A DNA stretch of 6,027 bases, from contig SSGY01000069.1 of the NCBI GenBank assembly GCA_008017145.1, positions 1 through 6,027 of the forward strand, in the 5' to 3' direction. The notes beneath the pieces were generated by a model. The model was given only the letters and a program-made list of their open reading frames with translations, was not told where the DNA came from and ran no database searches. How positions within the stretch are numbered: position 1 is the stretch's first letter; every line of letters begins with the position of its first letter. This DNA is from Neisseriales bacterium (GTDB taxonomy: Bacteria; Pseudomonadota; Gammaproteobacteria; Burkholderiales; UBA11063). Shown piece by piece: positions 1-5,880 of this stretch. The position numbers and the translations under genes are program-made.

Positions 1-9
1 AGTTCTATC

Positions 10-825
10 ATGAATAGAAAAAGCTACCCAACTGATTTAAATAATGCAGAATGGGAATTTCTGGAACCCTACTTTATTGTTTCTTATGCTAAAGGCGGCA
101 GACCACCCAAATACAGCAAGCGTGAATTAATAAATGCTGTTTTATACATATTAAGAACAGGCTGCCAATGGAGATGCCTACCTCATGATTTTCCGAATTG
201 GAAAACTGTTTATTATCAATTTACTAGATGGAAAAAGCAAAATTTATTTGAACACATCAATCATGAATTGATTACTTTTATTAGGACAGGTATCGGAAAA
301 GACCAGCCAAGTGTAGGAATTATAGATAGTCAATCAGTAAAGAAGGTTGAGGTTAGAGGAATAGGCGGTTATGACCCGGTTAAAAAAATCAACGGCAGGA
401 AAAGGCATATATTAGTTGACAATAATGGCTTTCTTTTGAAATGTTATATTGGTCCTGCCAATGAAAACGATAGAACTGGAGCAATAAAGCTTTTTGCTAA
501 TACTGCAGTTAATATAAAAAGAGTATATGCAGATATGGGATATACTGCTCATAGACTACGTGACTATATCTTAAATAATTATCAAATAGAGTTAGACGTT
601 ATAAAGCGCCCACGTAAATACTATTATGCTTTACCCGACGCACCGCCTTTATATATGGAGTCTGGATTCAAGTTACTGCCTAAAAGATGGATTGTTGAGA
701 GAACTTTTGTCTGGCTTGGTAGAAGCAGGCGATTATCTAAAGAATATGAGGGAAGCATTGAGGTTTCACAGAGTTTGGTATATTTGGCAATGTGTAAGTT
801 AATGTGTAGAAGGTTAGCCAAATGA
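10..825 (+). CDS. IS5-family transposase (DDE type, DUF4096 N-terminus)
   Basis: This 271-residue protein catalyses cut-and-paste movement of its own insertion sequence. Residues about 6-80 match the DUF4096 helix-turn-helix region seen in IS1031/ISL2-like members, with the blocks GGRPPKYSKREL, LYILRTGCQWRCLPHDFP and VYYQFTRW. The RNase-H-fold catalytic core shows all three acidic residues in typical contexts: D106 in GIIDSQSV, D175 in VYADMGY, and E230 in WIVERTFVWLGRSRRL, where the E-R-W spacing is characteristic. The KRHILVDNNGFLL block lies between the first two. Length is normal for a single-frame IS5 transposase and there is no internal stop or frameshift, so it looks functional. ATG at 10 is the natural start because the conserved N-terminal motif begins a few residues later. 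No ribosome binding site is recognisable in the nine bases before it; the promoter must lie outside the window. Confidence 0.95.
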   Translation: MNRKSYPTDLNNAEWEFLEPYFIVSYAKGGRPPKYSKRELINAVLYILRTGCQWRCLPHDFPNWKTVYYQFTRWKKQNLFEHINHELITFIRTGIGKDQPSVGIIDSQSVKKVEVRGIGGYDPVKKINGRKRHILVDNNGFLLKCYIGPANENDRTGAIKLFANTAVNIKRVYADMGYTAHRLRDYILNNYQIELDVIKRPRKYYYALPDAPPLYMESGFKLLPKRWIVERTFVWLGRSRRLSKEYEGSIEVSQSLVYLAMCKLMCRRLAK

Positions 826-843
826 GGTTTACAGACAGCCTCT
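826..843 (+). repeat. Right terminal inverted repeat of the IS5-family element
   Basis: Immediately after the transposase TGA the sequence reads GGTTTACAGACAGCCTCT. This is the usual position and style of a right end for this IS group, whose ends, read inwards, begin with a GAGGCTGT-like motif. The partner repeat is outside the window, so the assignment rests on position and resemblance only. Confidence 0.55.
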
Positions 844-880
844 ACAAATAAACAATTAAAATAACATAGACATTCATGCT

Positions 881-905
881 TAAATGGTATAAAAATTTAC
901 ACCCA
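881..905 (+). repeat. 25-bp element, degenerate copy 1
   Basis: This segment matches 5512-5536 at 22 of 25 positions in the same orientation and ends in an identical AATTTACACCCA. The second copy contains a perfect palindrome (GGGTGTAA, 4 nt, TTACACCC). Here the left arm is decayed to TGGTATAA while the right arm is intact. The two copies lie outside the two ends of the barrel/lipoprotein unit. Function is unknown: it could be an operator, a repeated intergenic element or an old transposon end. Confidence 0.5.
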
Positions 906-949
906 ATTTTAAGGACACCTGTTGTACAATACTACATCATATTTAATTA

Positions 950-985
950 AAGTGATTTTTTACTATTTACTTCTTACAATCACTT
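950..985. repeat. Inverted repeat, 8-bp arms
   Basis: AAGTGATT (950-957) is the exact reverse complement of AATCACTT (978-985), separated by a 20-nt T-rich loop. There is no U-tract typical of a terminator on either strand. It may be a weak 3' structure or a remnant. Confidence 0.35.
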
Positions 986-1036
986 CACCGTTGACACCTT
1001 TGCACAGAAGACTAAGAATTTATCTGTACTATTAGT

Positions 1037-1070
1037 GTTAAACCCTAGAAATCTTAATCTGGGGTTTAAC
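1037..1070 (-). terminator. Strong hairpin downstream of the lipoprotein gene, possible bidirectional terminator
   Basis: Bases 1037-1049 pair with 1058-1070 (GTTAAACCCTAGA against TCTGGGGTTTAAC) around an 8-nt loop, AATCTTAA. The 13-bp stem has one imperfect position: a U-G wobble in plus-strand RNA and an A-C mismatch in minus-strand RNA. It begins 37 bp past the lipoprotein stop codon, where a terminator is expected, and lies between two convergent genes. Neither side has a clean U-tract, so it may act as an RNA 3'-end stabiliser rather than a classical intrinsic terminator. Confidence 0.5.
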
Positions 1071-1106
1071 AGTTTGAGACGTTTAGTAATCCATTAATAA
1101 AATTTA

Positions 1107-4100
1107 TTATGGGTTAGTTTGAATATATAAAATTTTCTGATTATTAGTTGAATAACCACTAGCTGTTGCATTAACTGTAAAACTACCGAAATATAGCGGC
1201 GTAATATCTACACTGCAAGAGGTTAAACCACTAGGAACAGTACAGCTAGCTGTATTGCCCAATGTACTGGTGTAGTAACCAACCCATCCAGCAGTTGGCG
1301 TGGTGAAGCTTACGGTAACTCCTCCTGCTGGTGCTGTTGCTGACAACGTTGCCGTAGTAGCCACAGTAGTAGTTGAAGTACCTGCATCAATATAAATAGG
1401 ATTAGTTGCCAAACTCAAAGTTAGCGTTGGAGTAACGGTATTTTTTCCTTCAACTGTTATTTGATTTGAGGAGCCATATCCCGTAGCATTAGCTTGAAGT
1501 GCTGAAGTACCAATTCTGTTATTCACATGCTGTAACCCATTATCAGAATAGCCTACTGGCGCTATAATGGTACAACTTTCTTGTCCTGTAGCTATTGTAC
1601 ATGTCATTGGGGTTAATCCTCCTTCGCTATCGAAAGCAATTGCATCAGACGTACCGGTTAATTTAGTTAAGGAGAATGTTACAACAGTACTACTGGTCGC
1701 AGCTGGATACACGATAGCACTCATATAGGTTGAGTAATAACTAGGCAATGGGAAAGGATCTCCTTGTAACAACGTACTTCCAACTGAAATAACCAGTGAT
1801 GGAACCAATGCAACCGTTACAGTCTGCGCTGGAGCAGAACCGTAACCACCAGCAAAAGCAGAAATAGAGCTTGTTCCAGCAGCAACACCATATACCCCAA
1901 CTTGGCATTGAGTTTGCCCCACTGATACACTACAAGAAGACTGTACTGAAGCTACGCCAGAAGTACCAGAAGTAAAAGTCACAGTTACCGGACTACCTGA
2001 TGCGACTTCAGATAAAGTAGCAGTAACAGCTCTTGTCATACCTACATCAATGTTAGCGCTTTCCAAGACAATGGACATAGACTTGGCTGGCTGATTAGCA
2101 TTAAATGCAACTGTTGCAGGAACTACCGGAACTACTCCGCTATTTGTTACTGTCGCGACATAGCTATTAACATCAGGGGTTAAAACAGTAACTGTAAACG
2201 TACAAATCAAGCTTTGTGGACTCACAGACTGTATTACGCAGCTAGCTGGAGCAACCGAAAAAAGTGACGGAGACAATCCTGTCACGGCAAGAGATTGTGC
2301 TGGCACATTATAACCACCTTGTAAAGTCGCAATGATATCAAAAGTATCTCCTTGATTAACCGTACCTACAGGGCTTGGGTTTGAAGTAATTATAATAGCC
2401 GGAGAAGCAAAAATTGTTACATAAACAGTTGACTGTAGCAAACCATTAACTAACCAACTAACCTGCTGTTCAGTCTTAGTGCTTTCCTCATCTTGCCAAC
2501 TAGCTAGTAAATTTCCTGTGAGATCAACATCATTATTCCCAGTGCTCACAACTGTAGAATTTAGGATTACTACACAACTATTTCCTGAGTTACGCAGAAG
2601 CTGCGTTATCGTATTACCACACGTACTTTGATCACTATTTACAGTATAACCTGCTGGAACTTTAGTATAGTCAATCACAAATTGGTTAGCATCACTATCT
2701 GCAGTATTTACGTAAGTTAATGTTATAGCACCTACAGTTGCAGTAGTTGATTCCATTTGGAATGCAGAAAGGCTACTCTCACCATTCCCAGCGACAGCGT
2801 TGCTACTAACAACACTGCTAATGATAATATTTGCAGCTAAAGGTTGACGAACAGTACCTTTTACAACAATATTGGCGCTATTAGCAATGCCACTACTAGC
2901 AGAGATATAATTTATTGGTAAAGTAACCGTAGCATTTTGCTTACTCGTACTATTAGGACCAAATTTAATGGTTACGTTACAAGTACCGCCCACAGGAAGA
3001 CTACTTTTAGTCGAGCAATCATCAACGGAACTAATGATTCTAGTGAAATAAGAAGTATCACCAGTCATTACCCCATATGATAGAGTAGCCGCAGTGTCTT
3101 GACCGTTATTGGTAACCACAAAGACCTGAGTTTCACTCTCGCCATTATTGCTAACTATTGAAGCATAAGAATATGGGCTTGCTAATGTTGCAGTTGGTGC
3201 CACAGAGAGACTTGCAGATACAAGGTTTGTAGTATATGTCAAAGTTTTGTTAACCTGCGGCGCGGTTTTATCACCACTATATTTGTAGTTAACTGATAAC
3301 AGTGCGCTGCTGGTTGCTGTAACGCTAGGATTTGTATAAGTTAATACAAAGTAGCAGTAATCACCTGTAGCATTTAAGATAGTAGAAATGGTATTATTGC
3401 TAATAACACAAGAATTTGCTCCAGAATAATTGCTCACAGTAAAGTATTGCGGCAAAGAAAGTGCAAAATCTTTCTCTGCAAAACCTCCAGTATTGGTAAT
3501 CTTAACAACACTAGATTCTGAAGTTGTTAATGTATTCGCCACAAATTCAAAACTAGGAGTATCAGCACTAGTTAGAGAAATCCCATAAAGTGCGCTCTCT
3601 GAGGTATATTCTATTTGAGCGAGGATTGTTTTATCTTCTTGACCATTATTATAAGTTACTGTTAAAGTTTGTGTACCACTGCTATCCGTTGACGAGTTAT
3701 TTACAACATAACTACAAGAACTGTTAGTCTCAAGCGAAGATCCACAGCTGGTAGATCCAACTAGTGGGCTGCTAACTCCAGAAATTCTTATGTTCTTAGC
3801 TGCGCCTAGACCATTATTAAATATAGTAAATGTAGCTTGCTTATAAGTTGAGGTAAAATTTACCAGATTAGGAGAAATACTCAAAATTCCGATAGGGATA
3901 TCAGTGATACTCACATTATGCGCTTTATCACTAGTACTAACAGGATTAGAATTCTCGGCTGTTTGCGCATAAAAAGCTAAACTAGGTACACCAGCTGGAG
4001 CCTTAACTAACAGTGTAACTAAGGCAGGAGCAACTAAATTTGTTCCCCCAGTATTACCACTTACCACCGTATAATCTAATTTATTACCACTATTATCGAC

Positions 4101-4430
4101 TAGATTGATATTATTAAAGGCTCCTGCATTTAGAGAATTTACATAAGCGACTATAGAGATATAAGTATCTTCTCCTGCTGTACCCTGAATATTTTTATCA
4201 TAAAAGAAAGTTATGCCATCAGCACCACTTTCATTATTAACTGGTGCATCCACAAGCCCAATACTAGCTTGAAGTGTAGAGGAATTCTGAGCAAACAAAT
4301 TTTTCAGCCTAGCAACATTACTAATATTATAGGCATCTGGAGTCGCGGTAACAATAAAGCTCCCCGGATATGAATTAGCACCAATGGTTACGGGAAAGTA
4401 CAACTTTGATGAGCCGCAATCGACAAACAA
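1107..4430 (-). CDS. Large Ig-like repeat protein, main part of the split lipoprotein (-1 frame)
   Basis: This is the continuation of the lipoprotein that starts at 4726, not an independent gene. Its frame opens after a TAG at 4442-4440. The first possible start is a TTG at 4430 without a Shine-Dalgarno, and no ATG occurs until about codon 455. Joined at 4391 it adds 1094 residues, making a 1206-residue protein. The sequence is a chain of beta-sandwich domains of roughly 100-130 residues. The earlier ones resemble choice-of-anchor D/HYDIN-type domains (FTIFNNGLGAAKNIRISGV and VVTNNGQDTAATLSYGV with an SC...C end). The last ones resemble bacterial invasin-type Ig domains (TATLSEVASGSPVTVTFTSG; SSCSVSVGQTQCQVGV). 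Eight close cysteine pairs recur, at fused residues 328/338, 440/458, 571/583, 703/718, 830/842, 932/941, 1043/1052 and 1162/1171, probably strand-linking disulfides formed outside the cytoplasm. There is no C-terminal barrel, sorting signal or membrane segment. Ligand and exact function are not recognisable; a surface adhesin or stalk is the likely role. Confidence 0.8.
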   Translation of the reverse strand: MFVDCGSSKLYFPVTIGANSYPGSFIVTATPDAYNISNVARLKNLFAQNSSTLQASIGLVDAPVNNESGADGITFFYDKNIQGTAGEDTYISIVAYVNSLNAGAFNNINLVDNSGNKLDYTVVSGNTGGTNLVAPALVTLLVKAPAGVPSLAFYAQTAENSNPVSTSDKAHNVSITDIPIGILSISPNLVNFTSTYKQATFTIFNNGLGAAKNIRISGVSSPLVGSTSCGSSLETNSSCSYVVNNSSTDSSGTQTLTVTYNNGQEDKTILAQIEYTSESALYGISLTSADTPSFEFVANTLTTSESSVVKITNTGGFAEKDFALSLPQYFTVSNYSGANSCVISNNTISTILNATGDYCYFVLTYTNPSVTATSSALLSVNYKYSGDKTAPQVNKTLTYTTNLVSASLSVAPTATLASPYSYASIVSNNGESETQVFVVTNNGQDTAATLSYGVMTGDTSYFTRIISSVDDCSTKSSLPVGGTCNVTIKFGPNSTSKQNATVTLPINYISASSGIANSANIVVKGTVRQPLAANIIISSVVSSNAVAGNGESSLSAFQMESTTATVGAITLTYVNTADSDANQFVIDYTKVPAGYTVNSDQSTCGNTITQLLRNSGNSCVVILNSTVVSTGNNDVDLTGNLLASWQDEESTKTEQQVSWLVNGLLQSTVYVTIFASPAIIITSNPSPVGTVNQGDTFDIIATLQGGYNVPAQSLAVTGLSPSLFSVAPASCVIQSVSPQSLICTFTVTVLTPDVNSYVATVTNSGVVPVVPATVAFNANQPAKSMSIVLESANIDVGMTRAVTATLSEVASGSPVTVTFTSGTSGVASVQSSCSVSVGQTQCQVGVYGVAAGTSSISAFAGGYGSAPAQTVTVALVPSLVISVGSTLLQGDPFPLPSYYSTYMSAIVYPAATSSTVVTFSLTKLTGTSDAIAFDSEGGLTPMTCTIATGQESCTIIAPVGYSDNGLQHVNNRIGTSALQANATGYGSSNQITVEGKNTVTPTLTLSLATNPIYIDAGTSTTTVATTATLSATAPAGGVTVSFTTPTAGWVGYYTSTLGNTASCTVPSGLTSCSVDITPLYFGSFTVNATASGYSTNNQKILYIQTNP

Positions 4431-4726
4431 GGGTTGGCACTACCATTTACCACCGTAACCGCTACTTGCGTATAATTAGTATTATCAGGAATTTGATAGA
4501 ATAAGTTATTAGCACTAACTCCCGAAGTATTAGTCATAGTTACATACGCAATAGTTGGGGTAGGTAAGCCTGCTGGATATTGATTGGGTGCAGTAAGTTT
4601 CAAAGTTACTCCACCGGTACTTCCTCCACTATTTGCTCCTGGAGGGCAGCTACCGCTTCCGCTACACGCTGCCAAGCTTACCAGTGCCAATGCACCTAGC
4701 AAATTTTTTATATATTTACTTTTCAT
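4388..4726 (-). CDS. Lipoprotein N-terminal part (zero frame) of the split Ig-like repeat protein
   Basis: This 112-residue frame begins with a type II signal peptide: basic MKSKYIKN, a hydrophobic core, and the lipobox L18-A19-A20-C21. Ser at +2 after the lipidated cysteine predicts outer-membrane sorting. A Gly/Ser/Pro-rich linker (residues 22-40) leads into the first beta-sandwich domain (TPTIAYVTMTNTSGVSANNL). That domain ends in a cysteine pair (C100, C109) of the same type as the eight pairs downstream. The frame then stops at TAA (4390-4388), just after SCTFP. In the -1 frame the text continues VTIGANS, restoring the strand that follows the second cysteine in the other domains (compare TCNVTIKFG and ICTFTVTV). 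The start ATG at 4726 is supported by GGGAG nine bases upstream. It is second in a probable operon, 59 bp after the barrel gene. If no frameshifting occurs, only a short lipoprotein is made. Confidence 0.8.
   Translation of the reverse strand: MKSKYIKNLLGALALVSLAACSGSGSCPPGANSGGSTGGVTLKLTAPNQYPAGLPTPTIAYVTMTNTSGVSANNLFYQIPDNTNYTQVAVTVVNGSANPCLSIAAHQSCTFP
4391..4397 (-). other. Frame-switch site, slippery heptamer T TTC CCG before the stop codon
   Basis: On the minus strand the zero-frame codons are ACT TTC CCG TAA. The seven bases TTTCCCG fit the X XXY YYZ pattern for simultaneous -1 slippage of two tRNAs, in the correct phase, with the zero-frame stop as the next codon. After slipping, the next codons are GTA ACC ATT GGT, which open the 1094-codon frame. 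The switch must lie between 4439 and 4388, because stops bound both frames. I see no clear upstream Shine-Dalgarno stimulator and only weak downstream pairing, so a single-base deletion (for example CCCC to CCC) or an assembly error is an equally serious explanation. Confidence 0.55.
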
Positions 4727-4735
4727 ATTTGTTTT

Positions 4736-4740
4736 CTCCC
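4736..4740 (-). promoter_or_regulatory. Ribosome binding site of the lipoprotein gene
   Basis: The minus strand reads GGGAG followed by nine bases (AAAACAAAT) and ATG at 4726. This fixes the lipoprotein start and shows translation is initiated independently of the upstream barrel gene. Confidence 0.7.
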
Positions 4741-4785
4741 ACCACTATTTATTTTTTTTATTTGAATGTTACTATTGTTTTTCTG

Positions 4786-5337
4786 TTAGAAATTATATTG
4801 CACACCACCAGTTACGACATTCGCTGTTCCAGTATAGGTATTCTGAAATGGCACTAATGCATAATCTTCAACTCGTAAATCAAAATGCTGGCTTAGTTTA
4901 AATGATGCTCCGATCCCGGCTAAACCTACTCCATAGGTATCACTCAAGCCACTGTCACATAATACGCAATTGCCAGTTGTTGGTGCTGTTCCGCTCCAGC
5001 CATTCAGACCTAAGCCAAGACCTAAACGACCATACAAAGAGAACATATCGCTCAGCGGTAATGTTCCTTTTACCGCTACATCAAATACATTTTGCGTAAC
5101 GGTTGTGCTTCCGTATTGTGAGCTGGGCAATAAGTTATAGCCAAGCTCTACCGCCAGTGCCTCATTGAAGTTATAACCTGCATTGATCGCTCCTGCCCAT
5201 GAACCAGTCGGTAGATTGGACATCGTAGCAAAGCCTGTATTTAGATTAATGTATACCGGACTTGTCGTTGCTGTTTCATCTGCATATGCCGATACAGCTA
5301 CAACGCTACTTAGCAAAACCAATAATAGTTTCTTCAT
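4786..5337 (-). CDS. Outer-membrane beta-barrel protein, about eight strands
   Basis: This 183-residue protein has a clear type I signal peptide, MKKLLLVLLSSVVAVSAYA, with an A-Y-A cleavage site after residue 19. The mature part alternates amphipathic strands and turns consistent with an eight-stranded OmpA/OmpX-like barrel (OMP_b-brl type). Strands lie near residues 28-35, 48-57, 62-69, 83-94, 99-110, 135-147, 151-161 and 173-183. The protein ends in VQYNF, the C-terminal aromatic signature recognised by the BAM machinery. The loop around residues 112-132 contains a CVLC pair (C124, C127), unusual for a small barrel and possibly disulfide-bonded or metal-binding at the surface. ATG at 5337 has AGGA six bases upstream. 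It is the first gene of a probable operon with the large lipoprotein, with no terminator in the 59-bp gap. Small barrels of this class serve in adhesion, membrane stability or host interaction; which applies here cannot be told from sequence. Confidence 0.88.
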   Translation of the reverse strand: MKKLLLVLLSSVVAVSAYADETATTSPVYINLNTGFATMSNLPTGSWAGAINAGYNFNEALAVELGYNLLPSSQYGSTTVTQNVFDVAVKGTLPLSDMFSLYGRLGLGLGLNGWSGTAPTTGNCVLCDSGLSDTYGVGLAGIGASFKLSQHFDLRVEDYALVPFQNTYTGTANVVTGGVQYNF

Positions 5338-5343
5338 GATTAT

Positions 5344-5347
5344 TCCT
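5344..5347 (-). promoter_or_regulatory. Ribosome binding site of the barrel gene
   Basis: The minus strand reads ACAGGA, six bases, then ATG at 5337. The spacing is normal and it places the start directly before the basic MKK of the signal peptide. Confidence 0.65.
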
Positions 5348-5511
5348 GTGAAATTATGTCTAATGACTGCGATTTTACATCATCAACTATTGTTTTGTAT
5401 ATGGGCAAATTTACACACAAATAAAAAACCATAAGACATCAACAACAATAAAACACATACACATCAAAATATTATGCGAAGAAATAATTAGAAATGCAGA
5501 AAAAACACAAC

Positions 5512-5536
5512 TAAAGGGTGTAAGAATTTACACCCA
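5512..5536 (+). repeat. 25-bp element, copy 2, containing a perfect palindrome
   Basis: The core 5516-5535 reads GGGTGTAAGAATTTACACCC, with exact 8-bp arms and a 4-nt spacer, the layout of a dimeric transcription-factor operator. The whole 25 bp matches 881-905 at 22 positions. It lies about 180 bp upstream of the barrel start on one side and 50-70 bp upstream of the 16-codon frame on the other, so it could control either or both. No known operator consensus fits cleanly; it resembles a TyrR box in the half-sites but the spacing is wrong. Confidence 0.55.
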
Positions 5537-5555
5537 GTATAAGATTAAATATGTA
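5527..5555 (+). promoter_or_regulatory. Possible promoter overlapping the palindrome
   Basis: TTTACA (5527-5532) matches five of six -35 consensus bases and sits within the right arm of the palindrome. TATGTA (5550-5555), a poor -10, follows after 17 bp. Transcription would start near 5562, giving a short leader that contains the ribosome binding site at 5573-5578. A regulator bound to the palindrome would block it. The weak -10 makes this tentative. Confidence 0.25.
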
Positions 5556-5572
5556 GCATAACCACAACACTC

Positions 5573-5578
5573 AAGGAG
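5573..5578 (+). promoter_or_regulatory. Strong Shine-Dalgarno before the 16-codon frame
   Basis: AAGGAG is followed by seven bases (TATCTTA) and ATG at 5586. This is the best ribosome binding site in the window, and it serves a frame of only 16 codons, which is why the tiny frame is worth annotating. Confidence 0.55.
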
Positions 5579-5585
5579 TATCTTA

Positions 5586-5636
5586 ATGATAAGCATACGA
5601 TATTTAGAGACTATTCAAGCTAACAAAATAATCTAG
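5586..5636 (+). CDS. Putative micro-ORF or leader peptide, 16 codons
   Basis: The frame encodes MISIRYLETIQANKII and ends with TAG at 5634-5636. It is supported by a strong Shine-Dalgarno with optimal spacing and by an upstream palindrome overlapping a possible -35. It is not a recognised peptide. Five of 16 residues are isoleucine, which recalls branched-chain amino-acid leader peptides, but no biosynthetic gene follows on this strand within the window. Its stop codon forms the first three bases of a large hairpin, so ribosome position could affect that hairpin. Alternatives are a start-proximal fragment of a decayed gene, a small regulatory RNA with a coding segment, or chance. Confidence 0.35.
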   Translation: MISIRYLETIQANKII

Positions 5637-5672
5637 AGTCTTCAATTTTTTATGCATAAATTGACGACTCTA
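5634..5672. terminator. 39-nt hairpin, probable bidirectional terminator
   Basis: TAGAGTC (5634-5640) and TCAATTT (5642-5648) pair with AAATTGA (5658-5664) and GACTCTA (5666-5672), leaving one mismatch and a 9-nt loop. For minus-strand transcription, coming from the permease gene, it is followed by GATTATTTTG, a moderate U-rich tail, so it may end that transcript. On the plus strand it starts at the stop codon of the 16-codon frame, but the following tract is poor in U. Confidence 0.5.
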
Positions 5673-5880
5673 ATTACAAGATAAATTAACATTATTTTTA
5701 CAAATTGTACTTTTAAAGATTATGATAAGAGATTATTGGTAAGGCTTTTTAACAGCCAGATTTGCTTGAACTAACGTGCATTTTAAAATAATTATAATAT
5801 CACAAATTATCCTGAAAATTACGTAGTGACTCTTGTTTTCAAGAATTATCTACTCAAATTTACTTGGAACTATATAAACT

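Larger units (their letters stand above)
1..843 (+). mobile_element. IS5-family insertion sequence, left end outside the window
   Basis: The element consists of the transposase frame at 10-825 and a right terminal repeat directly after it. The left terminal repeat is not in the window: only 9 bases precede the start codon, and no sequence matching the complement of the right end is present there. The outer border near 843 is inferred from the right-end motif and could be off by one or two bases. No target-site duplication can be checked because the left flank is missing. The element is oriented towards the 3' end of the large minus-strand lipoprotein gene, about 260 bp away, and does not interrupt any gene visible here. 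Confidence 0.75.
844..1106. other. Non-coding stretch between the IS element and the lipoprotein 3' end
   Basis: This 263-bp stretch has no reading frame with a credible start or ribosome binding site and no tRNA-like fold. It contains one copy of the 25-bp palindromic element (881-905), an 8-bp inverted repeat with a 20-nt loop (950-985), and a 13-bp-stem hairpin (1037-1070). The transposase and the lipoprotein gene converge on it, so it is a shared 3' region. Confidence 0.7.
5338..5880. other. Long intergenic region with a regulatory-looking unit
   Basis: This 543-bp region lies between the barrel gene and the permease 3' end. It must hold the promoter of the barrel/lipoprotein unit on the minus strand, but I cannot pick a convincing -35/-10 pair there. 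It contains a half-site AATTTACAC at 5408-5416, the perfect palindrome 5516-5535, a 16-codon frame with a strong ribosome binding site, and a 39-nt hairpin. From 5673 to 5880 it is AT-rich with only short hairpins (for example TCTTG/CAAGA at 5831-5844) and nothing I can assign. Confidence 0.6.

Noticed and set aside
991..1019. Perfect TTGACA at 991-996 as a plus-strand promoter
   Set aside because: The bases 16-18 bp downstream (TAAGAA/AAGAAT) are a poor -10, and the transcript would only run antisense into the lipoprotein gene.
1107..4430. Large Ig-like frame as an independent gene starting at TTG 4430
   Set aside because: There is no ribosome binding site, no signal peptide, and no ATG for over 450 codons. 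The frame fits precisely as the continuation of the upstream lipoprotein.
4584..4901. Plus-strand frame of 105 codons across the lipoprotein start and barrel 3' end
   Set aside because: It lies antisense to the signal peptide and the barrel end, has no ribosome binding site, and its hydrophobic run reflects the AT-rich 59-bp gap. It is a shadow frame.
5389..5425. Minus-strand promoter for the barrel gene with TATACA as -10
   Set aside because: The best -35 at suitable spacing is TTATTT, too weak to support. A promoter must exist in this region but I cannot place it.
5183..5434. Plus-strand frame of 83 codons over the barrel 5' end
   Set aside because: It is antisense to the signal peptide region of a well-supported gene and has no plausible start context or family resemblance.
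5516..5535. Palindrome as a TyrR box
   Set aside because: TyrR sites have TGTAAA-N6-TTTACA. Here the equivalent half-sites are separated by only four bases and the outer GGG/CCC are part of the symmetry.
5743..5757. GGCT/AGCC hairpin as terminator of the permease gene
   Set aside because: The stem is only 4 bp and there is no U-tract after it on the minus strand. The hairpin at 5634-5672 is a far better candidate.
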